This document shows positions 7,187 through 15,919 of a stretch of DNA of 64,000 bases, piece by piece. The notes under the pieces were generated by a model. It did not search any database. It was not told the DNA's origin and saw nothing but the letters and a program-made list of their open reading frames with translations. The stretch covers positions 186,001-250,000 of the forward strand of contig NZ_JAALLN010000004.1 in the NCBI RefSeq assembly GCF_011751075.1, written 5' to 3'. The stretch comes from Flavobacterium poyangense. Its GTDB lineage: Bacteria; Bacteroidota; Bacteroidia; Flavobacteriales; Flavobacteriaceae. Both the position numbers and the translations under genes were made by a program. The first letter of the stretch is position 1. Each line of letters begins with the position of its first letter.

Positions 7187-9556
7187 ATGGGTAATCCTTT
7201 ATACGACGAAAGTCCTTTCAAAACCATAATCTCCTTTCACAGGCTAATTGAATCTTTTGAGGAAATTGCTTTGTCTGATGTTGATTATCGCTCTAACTAT
7301 GCCAAAGCTATACTAAAAGAAATAGCAACTGTACCAGAGTTTAGAAACGGAATTGAAGATTTTAGCATCATTAAGCAAAAAGAGACCTTAATCAAAAATA
7401 TGTTTGCTGATCTGTTCCCTACTGCTTTAACAAACAATGAAATAAAAGCAATTACAATTCCTTTTCAAAATATCACTTTCAACTACACAGAGCGCTTCAA
7501 AAAGATTTTGCGAAATGCCGGTGATGAATTTAATGTCGAAATCCGTGATTTTGACAATCATCAATTCTATATAAACAACTGTTGTTTGATTCTGGGTTGT
7601 CACTACCATCAAAATATTGATTTTAACAGACCTTTTTTCTATGACATTCCTGATGAAAACGGTGTCGAAAAACACTATCGTCTTTTGTACAATGCCGATT
7701 TTATGGAAATCACCCCTAATGAAAATGCATTACCGCTTACACAAGATGATATCGATTTGTTAATCGATAACTACAATGACATTGAACTTTGGAAATCAAA
7801 ATTTCCTCCCGGAAGCTGGACTTTAAAAGGTTTCGGAATTGTTTCATTATTTGATGCCACTACAGAAAGTGCGATCTCCAATTTAAAAAGCAATTTACTA
7901 AAACCCGATACCCAAAACGTTGCTACCAATGATGTGATTGCAGGTATTTTTAGATCTATTTTCAAAATTCCGGATCTTGAAGTTGGTTTTATCATTTATA
8001 ATCCGGAAGATGAAAAATTTATCAGACCTATAAAATACGAAAGTCAGATGCAAAGTTTTTTACTTTCATCGACTCAGGAACTGGATTGTAAAAATGCATT
8101 TTTTGGTTGTACTTTTGAAAATCTGTTAACCAACAAAGAGCCTCTTGTTATCTCTAACGTTCAAAAATTTATCGGAGCATCAGAAAATAAAAAACTGGGC
8201 GAACATTTGTTAAAACAAAATATCCAGAGCTGCGTTTTTGCTCCGGTCATAAAAGATGGGCATTTACTAGGCGTTGTTGAGCTAGTTTCTAAACAACCAA
8301 GAGCACTAAATAGCATAAACGCTACTAAACTCGAATTGGTATTGCCGTATTTAACCGATACAATTGATCGTTATAATACCGATATGCAACATCAGGTTGA
8401 AGCGATCATTCAAAGAGAATATACTACGATTCATCCTAGTGTGTACTGGAAATTTAAAAAAGAGTCGCAAAATTATTTCCAAAACACCAATCCGACCAAA
8501 GATTATATTTTTAAGGAAATTGTCTTTAAAAATGTTTTCCCATTATACGGACAAATTGATATTAAAGGCTCATCAGAACACCGAAACGAAACCGTAAAAA
8601 AAGATTTAAAAAATCAACTTACTACGATTTTGGAAATTTTCGAAAACCAAAAGCCAAACACCAATCTGATGCTTTTGGAACAGCGAAAATTTGAATTAGA
8701 ATCGCTTCGCGACGAACTGGACCAGCCTTTAAAAGCAGATACAGAACAACACATTCAGCGTTACATTGAGGAAGAAATTCATCCTATACTAAAAAACACA
8801 AAAAACACCGATAAAAGTCAAAAACTGGAAGAATTGTATTTTTCAAGTCTGGACGAAAAAACAGGGATGTTTTACCACGAAAGAAAGAAATTTGATAATG
8901 CAATGTCTATTATCAATAAAAAACTAGCTTCGGTTCTGGATAAAAAACAATTGGAAGCACAACAAATATATCCGCACTATTACGAACGTTTTAAAACGGA
9001 TGGTGTTGAACATAACTTATACATAGGAGCTTCAATTGCCCCAACAAAACCTTTTGATATTATGTATCTGCATAACCTTCGCTTATGGCAACTGCAGACT
9101 TTATGCGAAATGGAAATGGAGCATCATCAACTGAAAGAATCTCTACCGTATGAATTGGACGTAACTTCACTGATTTTGGTATTCAGCGCGGCACTTTCTA
9201 TTCGTTTCAGAATGGATGAAAAACGTTTTGATGTTGACGGAACTTACAATGCCCGATATGAAGTAGTTAAAAAACGTATCGATAAAGCCAACATCAAAGG
9301 CACAAACGAACGTATTACTGAAAAAGAAAAAATTACCATTGTCTACTCTCAAAACAGCGAAGAAGCAGAATACCTAAAATATATTAAATACCTACAACAC
9401 AAAAAGATACTTGAACCTTCCATCGAACAATTTGAAGTTGACGATTTACAGGGGGTTTCCGGTTTGAAGGCGATTCGTGTAAAAGTAATTAACAACACTG
9501 TAAATACAAACGCCAAAAAAATCACTTATCAAGATTTATTAGATGAGCTCAACTAA
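7187..9556 (+). CDS. GAF domain-containing protein
   Basis: About 789 residues from MGNPLYDESPF. There is no signal peptide or membrane segment, so it is cytoplasmic. Residues about 1-230 are an unannotated helical region. Around 245-400 a GAF-like domain is visible: IFKIPDLEVGFIIYN, then PLVISNVQKF, then SCVFAPVIKDGHLLGVVELVS. The last 380 residues are mostly helical and charged, with no kinase, cyclase or helix-turn-helix motif, so the output is unknown. GAF domains bind small ligands such as cyclic nucleotides or serve as interaction modules. The frame extends 11 codons upstream to 7154; conservation-like sequence begins at 7187. A terminator overlaps the stop codon. Confidence 0.7.
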   Translation: MGNPLYDESPFKTIISFHRLIESFEEIALSDVDYRSNYAKAILKEIATVPEFRNGIEDFSIIKQKETLIKNMFADLFPTALTNNEIKAITIPFQNITFNYTERFKKILRNAGDEFNVEIRDFDNHQFYINNCCLILGCHYHQNIDFNRPFFYDIPDENGVEKHYRLLYNADFMEITPNENALPLTQDDIDLLIDNYNDIELWKSKFPPGSWTLKGFGIVSLFDATTESAISNLKSNLLKPDTQNVATNDVIAGIFRSIFKIPDLEVGFIIYNPEDEKFIRPIKYESQMQSFLLSSTQELDCKNAFFGCTFENLLTNKEPLVISNVQKFIGASENKKLGEHLLKQNIQSCVFAPVIKDGHLLGVVELVSKQPRALNSINATKLELVLPYLTDTIDRYNTDMQHQVEAIIQREYTTIHPSVYWKFKKESQNYFQNTNPTKDYIFKEIVFKNVFPLYGQIDIKGSSEHRNETVKKDLKNQLTTILEIFENQKPNTNLMLLEQRKFELESLRDELDQPLKADTEQHIQRYIEEEIHPILKNTKNTDKSQKLEELYFSSLDEKTGMFYHERKKFDNAMSIINKKLASVLDKKQLEAQQIYPHYYERFKTDGVEHNLYIGASIAPTKPFDIMYLHNLRLWQLQTLCEMEMEHHQLKESLPYELDVTSLILVFSAALSIRFRMDEKRFDVDGTYNARYEVVKKRIDKANIKGTNERITEKEKITIVYSQNSEEAEYLKYIKYLQHKKILEPSIEQFEVDDLQGVSGLKAIRVKVINNTVNTNAKKITYQDLLDELN

Positions 9557-9573
9557 AATTAGTTGAGCTTTTT
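9546..9573 (+). terminator. Intrinsic terminator overlapping the GAF gene stop
   Basis: AGCTCAACTA (9546-9555) pairs perfectly with TAGTTGAGCT (9560-9569) and is followed by TTTT. The left arm overlaps the last codons of the GAF gene, so the hairpin forms from coding sequence. Confidence 0.8.
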
Positions 9574-9575
9574 GT

Positions 9576-10754
9576 TTAAAGATTTTTAAACGCAACTACA
9601 AATGCAATAACTGTAATAATAATTCCGAACATAAAAAAATTGTAAGCAATTCTAAGTAAATTATACTTACGTTGCAAAACCAATCCGAGATAGTACAAAT
9701 CCTTAATCATGGTCGAGTACAAATAATCCCGGTCCTTCATCATTTCATTCATCGCCCAGTTGTAATCTTCGAGAGGCATTTTGTAAAAATTTCCAAAAAA
9801 CATCAAATTTACTTTTTTTGCTTCTACATCATCACGTGTAAAAACCCCTGAGGTTACTTTTGGTCGTGTGGATAGAATTGCAAAAATTATGGTGACTACA
9901 CTTGATATCAACATAACAAAAGTAGGAACCACTAAGTGTACATTTTTTGGACTGTCTAATTTTGGAATAATAGTCGAAAGTGCAATCGAAATAATAATAG
10001 CATTTACTGACAATAAAATATTGGCTTTACTGTCTGCAATACCGCTTAAACGGGTATGATTTCCTAAGGTAACACGAAACAGTGTGTCGATCCCACGATC
10101 CGGTTTTTCAACTTTATCTCTCTTTTTCTCCTCGTCTTCCAGCTCTTTTGCTTTTTTCAGTTCATGTTTATTGAGTCTTTTTTGCACCAGTGCAATATTT
10201 TTCTCTTTTAAAGGCTGCCATTTTTTTATGGCATAATCGGTATAAAAGCGATGTTTGTTCAGTAAAAAATTCAGATTTTCTCTTGCCCAATCCAAATCAG
10301 AAAAAGAAATATTTAAACTGTTTTTTAATTCCAAACGTAATAATTCGCAAGTCGATTCATATTCTAAACTGGTAATATGAATATAATCTGCATCTTTAAT
10401 TATCTTTTCTAATTCAGTTTGTGGTACATACTCTTTTACCGTTGTCAAAATCAATTTAGAAACCTCCGCTATAAATGCATCAGACTGCCCTTTCTCTTTT
10501 AAAAATGCCGTGGCTATCTTTACACTCTCATTTTCATGCTTTTCAGGTCCGTTTACATAACCGGTATCATGAAACCATGCCGCCACCAAAAGTAATTCTT
10601 TCTCTGCCTCATCCACATTTTCCTTAACACAAAGCTTATTGATAGCACTTATAACATTAATAGTATGATTAATATTATGATAAGAATATAAATTAGAAAG
10701 TTTATCTTTGAGTAATTTACTAACAAAATCTTCGGACTGCTCTACTAGATTCAT
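9576..10754 (-). CDS. HD-domain phosphohydrolase fused to a Pycsar-type transmembrane effector (PycTM/DUF5706) domain
   Basis: 392 residues. The N-terminal 20-130 region is an HD domain: His26 and His30 in YHNINH, the His62-Asp63 pair in AAWFHDTGY, His73, and Asp121/Asp123 in KDADYI. HD domains are metal-dependent phosphohydrolases that often act on cyclic nucleotides or (p)ppGpp. A charged linker (190-220) leads to a PycTM-like domain opening RVTLGNHTRLSGIADSKANILLSVNA, with membrane segments near 245-264, 274-294 and 369-389. In Pycsar defence the stand-alone domain is a membrane effector that responds to cCMP or cUMP. No cyclase gene is adjacent, so a signalling or toxin-controlling role is inference. 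The gene is divergent from the next one across only 26 bp. Confidence 0.85.
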   Translation of the reverse strand: MNLVEQSEDFVSKLLKDKLSNLYSYHNINHTINVISAINKLCVKENVDEAEKELLLVAAWFHDTGYVNGPEKHENESVKIATAFLKEKGQSDAFIAEVSKLILTTVKEYVPQTELEKIIKDADYIHITSLEYESTCELLRLELKNSLNISFSDLDWARENLNFLLNKHRFYTDYAIKKWQPLKEKNIALVQKRLNKHELKKAKELEDEEKKRDKVEKPDRGIDTLFRVTLGNHTRLSGIADSKANILLSVNAIIISIALSTIIPKLDSPKNVHLVVPTFVMLISSVVTIIFAILSTRPKVTSGVFTRDDVEAKKVNLMFFGNFYKMPLEDYNWAMNEMMKDRDYLYSTMIKDLYYLGLVLQRKYNLLRIAYNFFMFGIIITVIAFVVAFKNL

Positions 10755-10780
10755 AAAGAAAAATTTAATACCACGAAATT

Positions 10781-13700
10781 ATGAAATTGTTTTCGGATAA
10801 TGCTTTTATTGCTATAATTAAAAATTATTCAGCAATCATAACTTTACTGCTTTTACTAAATTCCTGTGCAACTCATAAACCACAATACGGGAAAAATGTA
10901 AGTGCCGTTAAAGACGAGAACGCAACTGATACCTTAAAAATTGCGCATACTTTTTATTTAGTTGGAGATGCTGGAAATGCAGATCAGACACAAGCAAAAC
11001 AAACATTGGAATTATTACATGAGAAACTAAAAAATTCAAGTGAAAAAGCCACTTTACTTTTCTTAGGCGATAATATTTATCCAAAAGGTTTTCCTTCTAA
11101 AGACAATCCGACTGAGAAAGCTTTAGCCGAAACAAAACTTACCAATCAATTAAAAATAACTGAAGGATTTAAAGGAAAAACAATCGTTATTCCGGGAAAT
11201 CATGATTGGTACAGCGGTATCAAAGGACTGGAAAGACAAGCTGCTTTTGTAACCAACTATCTCAATGATAAAAAAGCATTCTTACCCAGAAAAAGCTGCG
11301 CTATTGAAGACTATAAAATTGACAATGCCACCACTTTGATAGCTATTGACAGTGAATGGTTTTTGGAAGATTGGGACAACCACCCCACTATAAATGACAA
11401 TTGTGAGATCAAAACCAGAGAAGCTTTTTTTGATGAACTGGAAAGCCTCCTCAATAAAAATCAGGAGAAAACGGTAATTATAGCACTTCACCATCCTTTA
11501 ATGAGTAACGGATCACATGGAGGGCAATTTTCATTAGAAAAACAATTATTTCCTTTAGAACAGAAAATCCCGCTTCCTATTATAGGTTCTTTTATAAATT
11601 TATTACGTCAAACCTCCGGTATAAGCCCTCAGGATATTCAAAATAAAGAATATACAACTTATACCAAGCGAATCAAGACCCTTTTACAAATGCAAAAAAA
11701 TGTAATTGTAGTTTCGGGACACGATCATAATCTACAATATGTTAATAAAGAAAACATCAAACAGATCATCAGCGGAGCAGGTTCAAAATCAGAAGCAGCA
11801 AGAGCAATTAATGCAAATGATTTTTCGTATGGAGGCAATGGTTATGCTGTGCTGACTTTATTTAAAAGTGGTGATGCTAAAGTGGCCTTTTTTGCCAATG
11901 AAAACAATACAGAAAAAAAGCTTTTTGAACATGAAATTATAAAGGCTAAGGAATTTAATTGGGGGGCAGATACGCCGAATACTTTTCCGCCAACCGTTAC
12001 CACTTCCATTTACACGAAAGAAATGACACAAAAGAGTTTGGTTCATTCCTTTTTATTCGGGAAGCATTACAGAAAATATTACAGCCTGCCCATTGAAGCT
12101 AAAACAGCCACATTGGACACTCTTATGGGAGGTTTGAAACCTATCCGAGAGGGCGGTGGACATCAATCTATTTCTTTACGAATGTCTGACTCTAAAGGAA
12201 GGGAATATGTCATGCGCGCCATGAAAAAAAGCGCTACACAGTTTTTACAAGCTGTTGCGTTTAAAGATCAGTATATTGTAAATGATTTTCAGGATACTTA
12301 TGCTGAAAATTTCTTATTGGATTTTTATACAACCTCTCACCCATACACCCCTTTTGTCGTTGGTGATATGGCCGATAAATTAGGCTTGTCTCATACAAAT
12401 CCGGTGCTGTATTACATTCCGAAACAAAACACTTTAAAAGAATACAATTCTAATTTTGGAGATGCTTTGTACATGGTAGAAGAACGACCTTCGAGCAACC
12501 ATTTAGACGCCAAAAATTTTGGCAATCCGAGCGACATTATCAGTACTACCGATATGATGCTGAATCTTCATAAAGATGAAAAATACAGCGTTGACGAAAA
12601 CGAATATATAAAAGCTCGTTTGTTTGATATGCTTATTGGTGATTGGGACCGTCATAATGATCAATGGCGTTGGGGAGAATATAAAAAAGATGGTAAGGTA
12701 ATCTATAAACCAATTCCGCGCGATCGCGATCAGGCTTTTACAAAATATGACGGAACCTTACTTTCTCTTTTAATGAACATTCCGGCACTTCGCCATATGC
12801 GTAGTTTTAAGGACAAAATCGATAATGTGAAATGGTTCAACAGAGAACCTTACCCGCTTGATTTGGCATTTCTAAAAACTTCAGACGAAAAAGACTGGTT
12901 AGCTCAGGCCCGATTTATTCAGGAAAACTTAACTGACAGCGATATTGATCATGCGTTTAAAGGACTGCCAAAGGAAGTTCAGGATAAAACCATCGAAGAC
13001 ATAAAAGCGAAACTGAAAAACAGAAAAAAAGAGCTTCAACAATATGCCTCCACTTATTTTAATGTTTTGAGTCATACCGTAATGATTGCCGGAACAGACA
13101 AAAAAGACAAATTTGTGATCAATCACAAGGCTAAAAAAAGCATCGAAATCCAGGTTTACAGAGCTAAAAAAGAAGGCGATGAATTAATTTACACCAAAAA
13201 CATCACCGACGACAAAACTAAAAATTTATGGATATATGGTTTAGATGACAGTGATACTTTTCAGGTAACCGGAAAATACAAATCAAATATAAAGATTCGT
13301 TTAATTGGAGGTCAAAACGATGATATTTACAATATTGAAAATGGAAAACGGGTGATCGTATATGATTTTAAATCAAAACAAAACACCTATAATCTGGATT
13401 CTAAAACGCAAACACAACTAACAGATGATTACGATGTAAACTCATATAATTACGAAAAACCCAAATACAATTCAGTTTCAGGGCTTCCTAACATTGGTTA
13501 CAACCCGGACGACGGGGTAAAACTAGGTTTCAATATAAACTATACCGTTAACAACTTCAAACAAAATCCTTATACGCAAAAACACAATTTAAACGGCTTT
13601 TATTATTTTGCTACCGGAGGTCTTGAGTTTACTTACGATGCGCATTTTCCCGGATTATTAGGAAAATGGGTTATTGATGTCGAATCAAAATACACCACAC

Positions 13701-14515
13701 CCAATTTTGCCATCAACTATTTTGGTTACGGAAATGAATCCGAAAATAAAGATCAGGAATTTGACATGGATTATAACAGAGTTCGTATTCAGCAATTTAA
13801 AGTTGCCGGAGCCATCAGACATGTCGGGCGTTACGGAAGTGAATTTAGTTTCAAACCCTTTTTAGAACAAATGAAAGTGGAAGAAACCAACAACCGATTC
13901 ATAAATGTCCCAAACAGTATCAATCCGGATGTTTTTAACAGCAACCTTTTTGGAGGAGTAAAAGTAAAATACAGTTTTAGAAATTCTGACTTTAAAGCAA
14001 AACCAACTCTAGGAATGGCTTTTGCCATCGAAGCTAGTTGGACTACCAATTTAGACGATACCAAGCAAAACTTCCCTTCATTGGAAAGTACTTTAGGTTT
14101 TACACACAAAATTGACAAAAACGGAAAACTTATTTTAGCAACTTACCTCAAAGGAAAAGCAATTTTTAATGATAATTATGAGTTTTACCAAGGAGCGACA
14201 TTAGGAGGTGATAAAGATTTACGCGGCTATAGAAACGAACGCTTTCTAGGTAATTCTTACTTTTCTCAAAGTAGTGATTTAAGACTTTCACTCGGCAAAA
14301 TTCAACGCACCATTGTACCCCTAACCTACGGAATTTTGGCAGGTTTTGATTATGGCAGAATTTGGCTTGAGGGAGAAAATTCCAGAAAATGGCATCAGGA
14401 TTATGGTGGCGGACTTTGGATAAATGCAGTAAACACAATCACAGCCCGAATTTCTTATTTCAAATCACCAGACGAAGTTGGTCGTGTAATTTTTGGGGCC
14501 GCTTATAGTTTTTAG
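10781..14515 (+). CDS. Outer-membrane lipoprotein: metallophosphoesterase, kinase-like segment and Omp85-type beta-barrel
   Basis: 1244 residues. A lipoprotein signal ends at LLNSC (Cys29). Residues about 55-390 form a calcineurin-like metallophosphoesterase: GDAGNAD (Asp63), LGDN (Asp97), GNHD (139-142), ALHHPL and GHDHNLQY. Residues about 440-760 contain GGGHQSISLRMSD, then YVMRAMKK (475-483), GDWDRHNDQWRW (from Gly620) and IPRDRDQAF (648-650). This layout resembles the ATP-binding Lys, catalytic loop and metal-binding Asp of HipA/FAM20/CotH-like kinases; that assignment is inference. From about residue 900, alternating beta-strands and a final aromatic (FGAAYSF) fit a bacterial surface antigen (Omp85-like) barrel. 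The fusion would place phosphoryl chemistry at the outer membrane. Confidence 0.8.
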   Translation: MKLFSDNAFIAIIKNYSAIITLLLLLNSCATHKPQYGKNVSAVKDENATDTLKIAHTFYLVGDAGNADQTQAKQTLELLHEKLKNSSEKATLLFLGDNIYPKGFPSKDNPTEKALAETKLTNQLKITEGFKGKTIVIPGNHDWYSGIKGLERQAAFVTNYLNDKKAFLPRKSCAIEDYKIDNATTLIAIDSEWFLEDWDNHPTINDNCEIKTREAFFDELESLLNKNQEKTVIIALHHPLMSNGSHGGQFSLEKQLFPLEQKIPLPIIGSFINLLRQTSGISPQDIQNKEYTTYTKRIKTLLQMQKNVIVVSGHDHNLQYVNKENIKQIISGAGSKSEAARAINANDFSYGGNGYAVLTLFKSGDAKVAFFANENNTEKKLFEHEIIKAKEFNWGADTPNTFPPTVTTSIYTKEMTQKSLVHSFLFGKHYRKYYSLPIEAKTATLDTLMGGLKPIREGGGHQSISLRMSDSKGREYVMRAMKKSATQFLQAVAFKDQYIVNDFQDTYAENFLLDFYTTSHPYTPFVVGDMADKLGLSHTNPVLYYIPKQNTLKEYNSNFGDALYMVEERPSSNHLDAKNFGNPSDIISTTDMMLNLHKDEKYSVDENEYIKARLFDMLIGDWDRHNDQWRWGEYKKDGKVIYKPIPRDRDQAFTKYDGTLLSLLMNIPALRHMRSFKDKIDNVKWFNREPYPLDLAFLKTSDEKDWLAQARFIQENLTDSDIDHAFKGLPKEVQDKTIEDIKAKLKNRKKELQQYASTYFNVLSHTVMIAGTDKKDKFVINHKAKKSIEIQVYRAKKEGDELIYTKNITDDKTKNLWIYGLDDSDTFQVTGKYKSNIKIRLIGGQNDDIYNIENGKRVIVYDFKSKQNTYNLDSKTQTQLTDDYDVNSYNYEKPKYNSVSGLPNIGYNPDDGVKLGFNINYTVNNFKQNPYTQKHNLNGFYYFATGGLEFTYDAHFPGLLGKWVIDVESKYTTPNFAINYFGYGNESENKDQEFDMDYNRVRIQQFKVAGAIRHVGRYGSEFSFKPFLEQMKVEETNNRFINVPNSINPDVFNSNLFGGVKVKYSFRNSDFKAKPTLGMAFAIEASWTTNLDDTKQNFPSLESTLGFTHKIDKNGKLILATYLKGKAIFNDNYEFYQGATLGGDKDLRGYRNERFLGNSYFSQSSDLRLSLGKIQRTIVPLTYGILAGFDYGRIWLEGENSRKWHQDYGGGLWINAVNTITARISYFKSPDEVGRVIFGAAYSF

Positions 14516-14560
14516 AGAGGTTCAAAGAGACAAAGGTTCAGAGGTACAAAGTTTTTTTTT

Positions 14561-14603
14561 AGTGAGATGCAAAATGGTAATTGCCATTTTACATCTCACT
14601 TTT
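14561..14603. terminator. Hairpin terminator between convergent genes
   Basis: Two 20-base arms, 14561-14580 and 14581-14600, pair along their length with only two G-U positions and almost no loop. T residues follow on the plus strand. On the minus strand a run of T also follows (complement of A-free GTTTTTTTTT is A, so that side is weak), so it mainly serves the outer-membrane fusion gene. Confidence 0.7.
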
Positions 14604-14696
14604 GAGTTTTAACGACACATACTTTGCTTTACACACAACCTATAACTGGTAGAAAATATACTTATAACTCGTTAGTGTAATTCGAAAAAAAATATT

Positions 14697-14768
14697 TAAC
14701 ACATAGAAACATAGATTTCTCTGGCTTAAAAAAAGAATATAAAAAAGAAACTCGTTTCTATCACATAG
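14697..14768 (-). repeat. 70-bp interspersed repeat, copy 2 (reverse)
   Basis: Reads TAACACATAGAAACATAG at the left and TTTCTATCACATAG at the right, the reverse complement of the copies at 451-520 and 17247-17315, with the same T/A-rich middle. Confidence 0.65.
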
Positions 14769-14908
14769 CCAAACTAAGTGTATTTAAACAAGTAAAACGC
14801 CTTTTACCGTTCGCAAAACTATGTTTCTATGTGTTAAAAACAAACACCGATACATTTTACATTTCACAACCCACATCTCACATCTCACATCTCACAACAA
14901 ACACCTCC

Positions 14909-15769
14909 CTACTTCAATTTAAACTCATAAACCTTACCTCCTACTTTATTCGTTTTTTCGTCGGCGATAAGTAAGGTGGTATTGTCTTTAAAAACAATAG
15001 CTTCTTTTTGTGAAAAATGATTCAGCTTTATTTCAGTCTGAGTGCCTTTATGGAACAAATCTCCTTTGAAACCTTTGAACAAAACAATTTTATCATGACT
15101 TAACAAAACTACTTTTTTCCCGTTAGGACTAATGGTAGCACTTGTTAAAACACAATGATTGTAGTTGTCACACGTTTTAAACTCACCAATTTTAGTCGCT
15201 TTTTGAGTTCCGGGAGCATTCGGAATTTTATAGATAAAAGCAGTCCCGTCAAACCCCTTGCTTCTGTTTTTGGTGAATAGATAAAAATTGTTCTGATATT
15301 CAAAAAAACCTTCAACATCAAAAAACATTTCTTTTTTCTTTGGTGGAAACGCTTTTTGTTCAGGATATGAAAAGGAAATTTTATATTCTGAAACAGCATT
15401 ATCTTTATTCAATTCGTTTTTAGCCACTTTATAAATACACAAATCTTTGCGTGCATTATCATTGTTCCCAAAATCTCCAATATAGATATTTCCTGTCTGA
15501 TCTTTTGTAATGTCTTCCCAATCTACATTTGTTGCATTTGTAATGGTAATGGTTTTGTTTATTTTTCCATCCGTATTTAATGCATAAATTTCATTGGCAT
15601 TCCCACTGTCTTCTAAAGTATAAATCAAATTAGATTTAGGAAAATAGGTAATTCCGGAAACTTCTTTTAGCTTTTTCGGAAGTGAAAAAAGTGTTTTTAA
15701 ATCATTGTCTGACTGTTGTTGACAAGCTAATAAAACAATAGAAACGGTAAACAGAAATAACTTTTTCAT
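14909..15769 (-). CDS. Lipoprotein with beta-propeller-like (SdiA-regulated/esterase-like phytase) fold
   Basis: 286 residues. The lipoprotein signal is MKKLFLFTVSIVLLAC (Cys16). The mature chain shows repeated beta-blade phrases: LPKKLKEVSGITYFPKSN, YTLEDSGNANEIYAL, VDWEDITKDQTGNIYIGDFGNND, FFDVEGFFEYQNNFYLFTKN and QKEAIVFKDNTTLLIADE. These phrases (EVSGI, DWEDI, YIGDFGNN, DVEG) match the SdiA-regulated/esterase-like-phytase propeller families, which bind metal or sugar phosphates. The enzymatic activity is not known. Convergent with the large outer-membrane fusion gene and followed on the same strand upstream by a kinase-like gene 150 bp away. Confidence 0.7.
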   Translation of the reverse strand: MKKLFLFTVSIVLLACQQQSDNDLKTLFSLPKKLKEVSGITYFPKSNLIYTLEDSGNANEIYALNTDGKINKTITITNATNVDWEDITKDQTGNIYIGDFGNNDNARKDLCIYKVAKNELNKDNAVSEYKISFSYPEQKAFPPKKKEMFFDVEGFFEYQNNFYLFTKNRSKGFDGTAFIYKIPNAPGTQKATKIGEFKTCDNYNHCVLTSATISPNGKKVVLLSHDKIVLFKGFKGDLFHKGTQTEIKLNHFSQKEAIVFKDNTTLLIADEKTNKVGGKVYEFKLK

Positions 15770-15919
15770 AAGAATATATTTTTTAAATTATTTTGCTACA
15801 GATTAATGGATTAAAAAGATTAAGAATCAAACAAAAAATCCATAAAATCTGTGCAATCTGTGGTACAAACCCTTTGCGAACCTCGCGTAAATCTTTGTGC
15901 CCTTTGCGGTTAAAAACCT

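Larger units (their letters stand above)
14516..14908. other. Intergenic region with terminator and repeats
   Basis: Contains a CAAAGGTTCAGAGGTAC-type repeat just after the stop codon, a long hairpin terminator (14561-14603), a reverse-oriented copy of the 70-bp repeat (14697-14768), a half copy of it (14813-14836), and short CACATCTCACATCTCACA runs before the convergent gene. No gene was seen. Confidence 0.6.

Noticed and set aside
9576..14515. A Pycsar or CBASS defence locus around the HD-PycTM gene
   Set aside because: No cyclase or other effector is adjacent; the neighbours are a GAF protein and an outer-membrane protein, so only the domain itself is claimed.
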